A stretch of DNA of 8,603 nt from an uncultured Dorea sp. (lineage in GTDB: Bacteria; Bacillota_A; Clostridia; Lachnospirales; Lachnospiraceae): the NCBI GenBank assembly GCA_948468495.1, contig CAOKJI010000050.1:1-8603 (forward strand). Direction: 5' to 3'. Made by a program: the position numbers and the translations under genes. Positions 1-4,451 of this stretch are shown here, piece after piece; within the stretch, counting starts at the first letter, position 1, and every line of letters begins with the position of its first letter. The notes below the pieces were generated by a model. It ran no database searches, was not told the DNA's origin, and saw nothing but the letters and a program-made list of their open reading frames with translations.

Positions 1-28
1 ACACCTGAGCGTGCGGGGATTCGAACCC
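1..28. repeat. left attachment-site repeat (displaced tRNA-Lys 3' end)
   Basis: These 28 bases are identical to 8547-8574. They correspond to the last 23 bases of the tRNA-Lys gene (acceptor 3' strand, T-stem 3' strand and most of the T loop) plus 5 flanking bases. After base 28 the match becomes imperfect (agacaa here, cggacaa on the right). This is the copy displaced by integration, so it is not a functional tRNA. Confidence 0.9.
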
Positions 29-84
29 AGACAATTAACAAAAACACCGCATAGAAAGGGGGTTTTCCACGTCATCTAATTAGG

Positions 85-103
85 TGTACTCAATATGTAC
101 TCA
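85..103. repeat. paired TGTACTCA sites, left end (probable integrase arm sites)
   Basis: TGTACTCA occurs at 85-92 and 96-103, 11 bp apart. The same octamer occurs as a pair 10 bp apart at the other end of the element. The first copy is embedded in AATTAGGTGTAC (78-89), which recurs inverted at 8439-8450. Short repeated sites near both ends of an element fit arm-type binding sites for the N-terminal domain of a tyrosine recombinase. Binding is inferred from position and repetition. Confidence 0.55.
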
Positions 104-152
104 GCCTCCCCTGCAATTATTCAAATTACTGCGTTAAACTTAATTTTAACAA

Positions 153-178
153 AACAGAGAAACCGAAATTTCCCTGTT
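153..178 (-). terminator. probable terminator of the SLH-protein gene
   Basis: Downstream of the SLH stop codon, in minus-strand sense, AACAGGGAAA and TTTCTCTGTT form a 10-bp stem with one G-U pair around a 6-base loop. It is followed by TTTTGTT. The T tract is short and interrupted, so it may be a moderate terminator. Confidence 0.5.
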
Positions 179-190
179 AATTTATTTCTA

Positions 191-1210
191 TTATTTCGTC
201 GCCCCACAACTACAAGCATACCCAGTGAGCTCCTGATGGGAACCTACTTTTTCCTGGTGAGAACCTACAGCGACTTTTTGTGTTCCTACCTGAACCTGCT
301 GTGTTCCTACCTGTACGGTTTCGGTACCAGTCTGAACGCTTACGTACTGGACGGAGTAACCTGCGAAACAACCATTACCGCCATTAGAACCGTCGTATCC
401 CAGCATATGATAATCTCTGTTAGTTCCACAGTCAACACCACAATTGCAAATGATGTGTGCTTCTTTGGTGTATACCGGACGGGTTTCATAGATTGGCTGG
501 TCTTCGTAAATCGGCTGGTCTTCGTAATCGGTGACCGTCTGATAATCTTCTACCGTCTGATACTGTGCTACCCAGTTGTGTTCGTGACCTGTCTGCTTAC
601 TCAGGCGCGCAATCATCGTAGCACATACTGCTCTGCTAACGTCGCCTTGCGGATTGAGATTACCATTATCTCCACCTATGATTCCAGTACCCACAGACCA
701 CTTCATTGCATCAACAGCAAAATCACTTACACTTCCCGCATCAGGAAATGAATCCAAGTTATTCAAAGCACTCATATCATACCCTGCTGCTCCTGCATAC
801 CGATACAGCATTGTTGCAAGCTGTTCACGTGTAATCTTATCGCTCGGTCCAAAACTTCCATTCTCGTACCCTTTAATGACTCCTGCATCATTCGCCCATG
901 TTACTGGAGCAGAATAAAACTTATCACCCGTTACATCTGGGAACCTATACTCATACGAAGCTTCCGCGCCATCCATTCTATACAAAATAGTAGCAAACTG
1001 GCCCCTTTCCAGATTTCCATTGGGATTAAAAGTCACATCATCCATACCTGTCATAAGCTCTTTCTCAGACACCTCCGCTACATACGGATAAAACCAATCG
1101 GTATCATGTACATCACTATAATCCCCCACATCTTTAGCCTCTGCTGTTCCTCCTACCATCATTACAGATACTACTACTCCTAATTGAACCCCAAGTTTCT
1201 TCAATTTCAT
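191..1210 (-). CDS. exported SLH-domain surface protein with hexad/heptad repeat tail
   Basis: A 339-residue protein. Residues 1-25 form a signal peptide (KLKK, hydrophobic core, cleavage likely after AEA). Three S-layer homology domains follow at about 28-80, 87-141 and 152-204, each with the FxD...W/A...G(I/M)..G and R.(Q/V).(A/C)T...R signatures. SLH triplets hold proteins to pyruvylated secondary cell-wall polymer. The tail (211-339) contains six hexads starting with Tyr (217, 223, 229, 235, 241, 247), a Cys-rich centre (C255, C257, C261, H268, C281), five heptads of the form GTQxVxV or GSHQExV (295-329) and a final C333-x-C335. Tails with paired Cys-Gly motifs like this occur in other clostridial surface proteins of unknown role. 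The start follows AAAGGAG eight bases upstream. The gene faces outward from the element core and has its own terminator, so it is probably cargo affecting the host surface. The ligand is unknown. Confidence 0.85.
   Translation of the reverse strand: MKLKKLGVQLGVVVSVMMVGGTAEAKDVGDYSDVHDTDWFYPYVAEVSEKELMTGMDDVTFNPNGNLERGQFATILYRMDGAEASYEYRFPDVTGDKFYSAPVTWANDAGVIKGYENGSFGPSDKITREQLATMLYRYAGAAGYDMSALNNLDSFPDAGSVSDFAVDAMKWSVGTGIIGGDNGNLNPQGDVSRAVCATMIARLSKQTGHEHNWVAQYQTVEDYQTVTDYEDQPIYEDQPIYETRPVYTKEAHIICNCGVDCGTNRDYHMLGYDGSNGGNGCFAGYSVQYVSVQTGTETVQVGTQQVQVGTQKVAVGSHQEKVGSHQELTGYACSCGATK
224..328 (-). repeat. five 21-bp coding repeats (heptads) in the SLH-protein tail
   Basis: Five consecutive 21-bp units encode heptads beginning with Gly-Thr-Gln/Glu or Gly-Ser-His-Gln. 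Neighbouring units are near-identical at DNA level: the gtgttcctacctg core recurs at a 21-bp step around 290-323. This suggests growth by slippage or unequal recombination. Confidence 0.7.
492..527 (-). repeat. tandem 18-bp coding repeat (hexads) in the SLH-protein tail
   Basis: Two adjacent 18-bp units, 492-509 and 510-527, differ at one base and encode two identical YEDQPI hexads. A second, older pair sharing ACCGTCTGATA lies just to the right (about 532-565). The repeat number is likely to vary between strains. Confidence 0.75.
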
Positions 1211-1304
1211 GTTACTTTCTCCTTTCTACATATGTTTGATTTATAATTCCTAAATATCTTCTTATATAGTCTTACTTTCCACATCCCCCCACTCAAAATA
1301 TAAC

Positions 1305-1349
1305 ATTAAATACATTATATATTATATCGTAATATATAATGTATTTAAT
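1305..1349. promoter_or_regulatory. AT-rich 20-bp perfect inverted repeat between divergent genes
   Basis: Bases 1305-1324 are the exact reverse complement of 1330-1349, with a 5-base spacer (tatcg). Each arm contains a TATAAT, one on each strand (1335-1340 plus; 1314-1319 minus), although I see no convincing -35 box at the proper distance. It lies in the 191-bp gap between the leftward SLH gene and the rightward RHH gene. It could be an operator for the RHH or XRE protein, the shared promoter region, or a cruciform. The symmetry is directly seen; the role is inferred. Confidence 0.55.
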
Positions 1350-1401
1350 AACATTTTATCAAAAGTTATTTTATATTAAAATAAAAAATGGAGGCGATAA
1401 A

Positions 1402-1578
1402 ATGTTTCAAATCAAAAAAGATAGCATTGAATACAGCAACAAATCCTTACGTTTACCAGATAAATTAATAGACAGGGTCCAAACTGTTGCTGACTGCAAT
1501 GGTATATCTTTTAACAAGCTTGTTATTCAATGCATTGAATATGCTTTAAATCATATGGACGAAGATACAAATGACTAA
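1402..1578 (+). CDS. small ribbon-helix-helix DNA-binding protein
   Basis: A 58-residue protein with the layout of the Arc/MetJ-type ribbon-helix-helix fold: a beta strand KSLRLP (about 15-20), helix A (about 20-33), a turn at NGIS, and helix B SFNKLVIQCIEYAL (about 36-49), then an acidic tail. Such proteins dimerise through the strand and bind short operators, commonly as plasmid copy-control, antitoxin or autoregulatory repressors. I chose the ATG at 1402 because GGAGGCG lies at 1390-1396; an upstream in-frame ATG at 1339 has no ribosome site and falls inside the palindrome. No toxin-like partner is adjacent, so an antitoxin role is unsupported. It probably regulates element genes, perhaps through the palindrome just upstream, and could instead be an excisionase. 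Confidence 0.78.
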   Translation: MFQIKKDSIEYSNKSLRLPDKLIDRVQTVADCNGISFNKLVIQCIEYALNHMDEDTND

Positions 1579-1581
1579 TTT

Positions 1582-1609
1582 TCCTACCTGATGCGGGTAG
1601 GATTTTTTT
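1582..1609 (+). terminator. intrinsic terminator/attenuator between the RHH and XRE genes
   Basis: TCCTACC (1582-1588) pairs perfectly with GGTAGGA (1596-1602) around a 7-base loop, followed by seven T residues. It starts just after the RHH stop codon. The ribosome binding site of the next gene begins at the base after the T run, so transcripts ending here would lack the XRE message. Confidence 0.75.
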
Positions 1610-1614
1610 GGAGG
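1610..1614 (+). promoter_or_regulatory. GGAGG ribosome binding site that fixes the XRE start
   Basis: GGAGG ends one base before an in-frame ATG at 1616 and seven bases before the ATG at 1622. Only the second has workable spacing, so the start is taken as 1622. The site abuts the terminator T run. Confidence 0.6.
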
Positions 1615-1621
1615 AATGCCT

Positions 1622-1837
1622 ATGGATATTAAACGTATTAAAAATTTGCGAGTAGATTCCGATATATCTCAGGAAAAAATTGCAAATATTTTGCATATAA
1701 GCCAAAGAGCGTACTCTTACTACGAAACAGGAAAACATAATATACCGCTAAATGTCCTCTGTTCTTTAGCAGATTATTATGACTGTTCAATAGATTATTT
1801 TCTGGGTCGGACTGATAACCGAGAAATTAATAAATAA
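1622..1837 (+). CDS. XRE/Cro-CI family helix-turn-helix regulator
   Basis: A 71-residue protein consisting of a single HTH_3 domain: IKNLRVDSDISQEKIANIL is helices 1-2, SQRAYSYYETGKHNIP is the recognition-helix region with the family's conserved YExG, and LADYYDCSIDYFLGR is the typical closing helix and motif. It has no extra sensor or protease domain. Small Cro-like repressors of this type control promoters on plasmids, ICEs and phages. It lies downstream of the RHH gene, separated by a terminator, so the two may form one regulated unit. Likely operators are the palindromes on either side (1305-1349 and 1884-1928), but this is inference. Confidence 0.85.
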   Translation: MDIKRIKNLRVDSDISQEKIANILHISQRAYSYYETGKHNIPLNVLCSLADYYDCSIDYFLGRTDNREINK

Positions 1838-1880
1838 TTTTAGATTATCCATAGATATGTCAAATATAGATTTAAAAAGA

Positions 1881-1928
1881 TTAAAAGTGCACTTTCAATT
1901 TCTATTTTAAAAGTGCACTTTTAAAATA
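1881..1928. repeat. repeated AAAGTGCACTTT palindromes between convergent genes
   Basis: TTAAAAGTGCACTTT occurs twice with a 26-bp step (1881-1895 and 1907-1921). The second copy lies in a perfect 26-bp palindrome, 1903-1928; the first has a 12-bp palindromic core, 1884-1895. The two copies can also pair with each other, 1881-1895 with 1910-1924, as a 15-bp stem with a 14-base loop. The block lies between the 3' ends of the XRE gene and the SprT-like gene, so a bidirectional terminator is the plainest reading. Two spaced symmetric sites would also suit a dimeric repressor. Confidence 0.6.
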
Positions 1929-1931
1929 TAT

Positions 1932-2576
1932 TTAATTAACTGCAATGAATGGTTCTTCGCAATCCATGCACATTACATTGATAGCTTTTGTTGCCCGGAA
2001 ACTGTTTCCACAACAGGGGCAGACATATTTTCTTGTACTGCTCGGCTTTTTCGGTCTGACGATTGCTGCTCCATTGCCAGACTTCCCACCAGATACTCCC
2101 ATACTGTAAGCCGAACCTCTGACAATTCCAATATCTTCAAATCCTCTGCTGATGCAGAAATCTATAGTTTCTTCCGTTGGACTGGTAATTGTCCAGCCGT
2201 ATCTGTTATGTTTTTCTATCTGCAATCCCCTTTCTTCTGCAAGCATTTTAAATTTTTTATTGTGGTATACTCCCCGGTTACTGGTATCCTTAATCCCATT
2301 TTCCATAGCATACAGGTGACAGCCTTCATGTATTAAAGTGGCAACTACATTTTCAATCGGCCTGTTCAGATAATCAGCCGACAAATTCAGCTCATAAGAA
2401 GATGCTTCGCCATTGTGCCAGATACGCTGTGTGGATACATGGCCGTATACCCCTATAGTAGACTGAATCGTAATAGTAGGTATTTCTAATGAACCATTGA
2501 AATATTCCTCATTGACAGCTTTAAATACCTTTACTAAATACTGTGTAACCCTCTGGTAATTCGTTAATTTTTTCAT
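1932..2576 (-). CDS. SprT-like zinc metalloprotease with C-terminal zinc ribbon
   Basis: A 214-residue protein. The N-terminal two thirds match the SprT-like fold: the zinc-binding catalytic motif HEGCH is at 83-87 (HExxH) with a third histidine ligand in GVYHNKKF (H105). The C-terminal domain has two Cys pairs, C186/C189 and C203/C206, forming a probable zinc ribbon. In eukaryotic Spartan this fold degrades proteins crosslinked to DNA; bacterial element-borne members are common but mostly uncharacterised. One idea is removal of covalent Rep-DNA or other protein-DNA adducts during rolling-circle replication, which is inference only. It is transcribed against its neighbours. The start follows GAGGGTG and overlaps by four bases (ATGA) the end of a short upstream reading frame. 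Confidence 0.85.
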   Translation of the reverse strand: MKKLTNYQRVTQYLVKVFKAVNEEYFNGSLEIPTITIQSTIGVYGHVSTQRIWHNGEASSYELNLSADYLNRPIENVVATLIHEGCHLYAMENGIKDTSNRGVYHNKKFKMLAEERGLQIEKHNRYGWTITSPTEETIDFCISRGFEDIGIVRGSAYSMGVSGGKSGNGAAIVRPKKPSSTRKYVCPCCGNSFRATKAINVMCMDCEEPFIAVN

Positions 2577-2662
2577 GTGTACACCCTCGCTTTCACAAAT
2601 GTATAGTTGTCCGCGCTACATTTTAGGTAGACGGCTTTCCTTTTCCCTTCTTGGTTATTCAG
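2573..2662 (-). other. short reading frame overlapping the SprT-like start (leader peptide or gene remnant)
   Basis: On the minus strand an open frame of about 29 codons ends with TGA at 2575-2573, overlapping the SprT-like ATG in an ATGA arrangement. Its predicted residues include KAVYLKCSADNYTFVKARVYT, split here only by reading and with sensible amino-acid composition. The frame has no ATG; the first plausible start is a CTG at 2662 without an obvious ribosome site, and the frame is closed upstream by TGA. It may be the 3' remnant of a gene whose front was replaced by the adjacent hairpin region, or a translationally coupled leader. I do not recognise the sequence. Confidence 0.25.
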
Positions 2663-2680
2663 GAATCAAAAAGGACAGGA

Positions 2681-2747
2681 TGTCAATGGCTTGAATTTTT
2701 TAGAAAATTTTAATTTTCTAAAAAATTTTCTGCAAGAACCATTGACA
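2681..2747. repeat. large AT-rich hairpin with outer arms TGTCAATGG/CCATTGACA
   Basis: The core is a 34-base palindrome, 2694-2727: 16 bases either side of TT pair perfectly. Outside it, CTTG (2690-2693) pairs with CAAG (2733-2736), and TGTCAATGG (2681-2689) with CCATTGACA (2739-2747). Small unpaired bulges separate these blocks. It would fold very stably as single-stranded DNA or RNA. Candidate roles are a single-strand origin for rolling-circle replication, a strong bidirectional terminator, or a protein-binding site. No function can be fixed from sequence. Confidence 0.65.
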
Positions 2748-3112
2748 GCATGGCATTTTTGATTAAAGTCGACGAGGAAGGAAAGGGAATCAGATATACA
2801 TTCATGCCAAAGGCCGTTATCAAGACTCTGGATTTTCTTAATCATAACTTCTATTATTATAGTTTTATCATATGTGATTCTTTGTTATTCTGTATAATTT
2901 TTCAAATTTCCCAACTACATTTTCCGTTAGCTTGTATATTCTCATATTCCCCTTGAATTTGACTTAATTTCCTCTAAGAACTTCCCTTTAAAAGCTTCTT
3001 AAAAGAAAGAAAGTTATCCATTGGTTCTCCAGCTATAAAACCAGTTTAAAAAGGTATATCTTTGCTTTCCCCCAGCACTTACTATTCTCCCGAGTAGTCA
3101 TTTTTTCCCCTG

Positions 3113-3131
3113 AAGGTTTCCCAAAAACCTT
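3113..3131 (+). other. small stem-loop upstream of the second XRE gene
   Basis: AAGGTTT (3113-3119) pairs with AAACCTT (3125-3131) around a 5-base loop, 43 bases before the XRE start. It is not followed by a convincing T run. Its role is unclear; it could mark the end of an upstream transcript. Confidence 0.3.
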
Positions 3132-3162
3132 TTATAGTATCACATTTTAAATTATTGCTATG

Positions 3163-3169
3163 AAAGGAG
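3163..3169 (+). promoter_or_regulatory. AAAGGAG ribosome binding site that fixes the second XRE start
   Basis: AAAGGAG lies five bases before the ATG at 3175. A further in-frame ATG at 3160 would place this site inside the coding sequence, so 3175 is preferred. Confidence 0.75.
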
Positions 3170-3174
3170 ACATA

Positions 3175-3513
3175 ATGAGAAATCGAAAAACACTTACCGA
3201 AAGGGCAGAAAAATTTATGGAGAAATTTCAAAATAATTTAGCTTATTTGCGAGACGAAAACGGACACACACAGGAGTCACTGGCAATAGCGATAGGCATT
3301 CGCACCAACACATTACAAAATTATGAATATGGCGTAACTTGCCCAGATATCTCTACCGTATATGAAATATGTTGTGAATGCGGCGTAACTTTGGATTATT
3401 TTTTACCCGAAGACAAAGAAGAAAAAAATACTTTAATGAGTCGAATCAATAAATTAAATACGGAAAAAAAGAAATTACTCGAAACGTATATTGATTTGTT
3501 AGAACAATTATGA
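3175..3513 (+). CDS. XRE-family regulator with charged C-terminal helix
   Basis: A 112-residue protein. The HTH_3 domain spans about 19-76: LAYLRDENGHTQESLAIAIG (helices 1-2), IRTNTLQNYEYGVTCPDI (recognition helix with YExG) and YEICCECGVTLDYFLPED (closing motif). The last 35 residues, MSRINKLNTEKKKLLETYIDLLEQL preceded by a lysine/glutamate stretch, form a long charged helix suited to dimerisation. This layout is common among repressors of Gram-positive mobile elements. The gene stands alone, ahead of the replication/mobility operon in the same orientation and followed by a hairpin, and is the best candidate for controlling that operon. Operators were not identified. Confidence 0.85.
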   Translation: MRNRKTLTERAEKFMEKFQNNLAYLRDENGHTQESLAIAIGIRTNTLQNYEYGVTCPDISTVYEICCECGVTLDYFLPEDKEEKNTLMSRINKLNTEKKKLLETYIDLLEQL

Positions 3514-3519
3514 TGCCAC

Positions 3520-3562
3520 AATCTTTTGGGTGAACTCACCCAAGATTAAGACAATGTTTTTT
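3520..3562 (+). terminator. probable terminator after the second XRE gene
   Basis: AATCTT (3520-3525) pairs with AAGATT (3542-3547), and GGGTG (3528-3532) with CACCC (3537-3541), with a two-base bulge on the 5' side and a tetraloop. A run of T residues follows about eight bases later (ending at 3562). The gap weakens the terminator reading; a protein-binding stem-loop is the alternative. Confidence 0.45.
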
Positions 3563-3655
3563 GATATCCTGATTTATGAAAGGAGGGAAAATAATATTTT
3601 CAACACAAGAACCGAACCTTGACAATTTAATATTTAAAAGAAAGGAGAAAACAAA

Positions 3656-4021
3656 ATGGCTCTCAAATCTTTAGCTTTAAGAAAGTCTTTGGGTCTGGAA
3701 GTATACCTCCCAGACAACCGCTACTATCTCAACGGGGTTAAACCTCGTCTAAATTACAAGGACAACAAGCCGACAGACACTATTGTAGGGTATGTATACA
3801 CTGCGACAAACACGTCTCTGTTTACCCAGATAGAGGTCTTCATTGAGCAAGAAGAACCTCTGATTTCATCTGAGAAGTTAGCTGAAATGCAGGCCGCTGA
3901 AGAACCAGTATTCGTTGAGTTCACAGATGCTGTCGTAAAGCCTTATTATAGTACAGCTTCAAAGTGTATCTGCGACAGCATCCGAGCGAAAGGTATTGAC
4001 TTTGTAGCTGAAACCCAATAG
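3656..4021 (+). CDS. uncharacterised first protein of the replication/mobility operon
   Basis: A 121-residue soluble protein with no signal peptide or membrane segment. It begins after a strong AAAGGAG (spacing about 8). Readable features are a basic N-terminus, a likely beta-rich middle (IVGYVYTATNTSLFTQIEVFI), an acidic stretch rich in glutamate (about 63-82), and a C-terminal segment VVKPYYSTASKCICDSIRAKGI. Size, position and general pattern resemble the small YdcP/DUF961-type proteins at the start of Tn916-like conjugation operons. I cannot show homology by eye. A helper for replication or single-stranded DNA binding is plausible from context only. It is the first gene of a same-strand run leading to the FtsK-like ATPase and Rep. 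Confidence 0.75.
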   Translation: MALKSLALRKSLGLEVYLPDNRYYLNGVKPRLNYKDNKPTDTIVGYVYTATNTSLFTQIEVFIEQEEPLISSEKLAEMQAAEEPVFVEFTDAVVKPYYSTASKCICDSIRAKGIDFVAETQ

Positions 4022-4030
4022 TAATGATTT

Positions 4031-4072
4031 TTGGGGAGGGAAGATATACATAAACATATCTCCTTTTCCCAA
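4031..4072 (+). promoter_or_regulatory. intercistronic hairpin
   Basis: Bases 4031-4047 pair with 4056-4072 along 17 positions, with three G-U pairs and a single A-C mismatch, around an 8-base loop. No T run follows. It lies between the first and second operon genes, 37 bases before the next start codon. It could set relative expression by protecting or processing the message. Confidence 0.5.
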
Positions 4073-4109
4073 TCTCATCATCATTTTACCAATTTAAGGA
4101 GGTATTTAC

Positions 4110-4451
4110 ATGGCAAAAAGCAGAATGTATGTTCCAAGTCTGCGTACGCAGAAATCAGCAATTAAAGATGCACTCGAACAACATTTCGGCGAATACAAAT
4201 TCGATTGCATCGCAGGGCAGAGCTTCGCCGACCGGGATTGGATAAAATTTTATGCAAACCGCATTAAAGTCAAATACGCTGATCTCACTATGGAAGAACT
4301 GGCCCACCTCGTAGAATATCAAATAATTGATTTTCTTGAAGATCTTCTATGGGGACACCGCTTTGAAGCTGTTGTCAAAATCAATCCACCAGATGATTTC
4401 GGGTGGTACTGTGTTTATGCCGATATCAGTGTTTTGAGGGAGGATTACTAA
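4110..4451 (+). CDS. uncharacterised small protein upstream of the FtsK-like ATPase
   Basis: A 113-residue soluble protein preceded by a near-perfect AAGGAGG (spacing about 7). It has a basic N-terminus (MAKSRMYVPSLRTQKSAIKD), a predicted helix DLTMEELAHLVEYQIIDFLEDLL, and an aromatic C-terminal part with DDFGWYCVYADISV. I recognise no family. Its stop codon touches the start of the FtsK-like gene with no intervening base, which indicates translational coupling and a related job in DNA processing or transfer. It has no Cys motif, helix-turn-helix or nuclease motif that I can see. Confidence 0.75.
   Translation: MAKSRMYVPSLRTQKSAIKDALEQHFGEYKFDCIAGQSFADRDWIKFYANRIKVKYADLTMEELAHLVEYQIIDFLEDLLWGHRFEAVVKINPPDDFGWYCVYADISVLREDY

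Larger units (their letters stand above)
2577..3174. other. gene-poor interval of about 600 bp
   Basis: No convincing gene is seen on either strand. It holds the upstream region of the SprT-like gene, a 67-base imperfect hairpin (2681-2747), then AT-rich, T-skewed DNA with in-frame stops throughout. A 68-codon plus-strand frame beginning at 2750 lacks a ribosome site and ends in low-complexity hydrophobic sequence. Its first 28 or so codons (2750-2835) do look coding-like and may be the remnant of a lost gene. A small stem-loop lies at 3113-3131. The length and structure are compatible with a replication or transfer site. Confidence 0.5.

Noticed and set aside
1..40. A second tRNA gene at the left edge
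   Set aside because: Only the 3' 23 bases of the tRNA are present there; the match to tRNA ends within the T arm.
224..565. CRISPR-like repeats
   Set aside because: The repeats are contiguous 18-bp and 21-bp coding units in frame with the SLH protein, without spacers.
95..751. Open frame of 218 codons on the plus strand
   Set aside because: It runs antisense to the SLH gene, has no ribosome site, and its composition reflects the complement of the repeat-rich tail.
1402..1837. Toxin-antitoxin pair made of the RHH and XRE genes
   Set aside because: Both proteins are DNA-binding types; neither resembles a RelE, MazF, PIN or other toxin, and no third small gene is adjacent.
2750..2956. Open frame of 68 codons on the plus strand beginning with MAFLIKVDEEG
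   Set aside because: There is no ribosome site and the start lies at the edge of the large hairpin; the second half is low-complexity T-rich sequence. Only the first part may be a gene remnant, so it is described in the gene-poor interval and not called as a gene.
3619..3646. Perfect TTGACA (3619-3624) as a -35 promoter box for the replication operon
   Set aside because: At 16-18 bp spacing the -10 position falls in the AAAGGAG ribosome site with no TATAAT-like sequence, so a promoter call is not supported.
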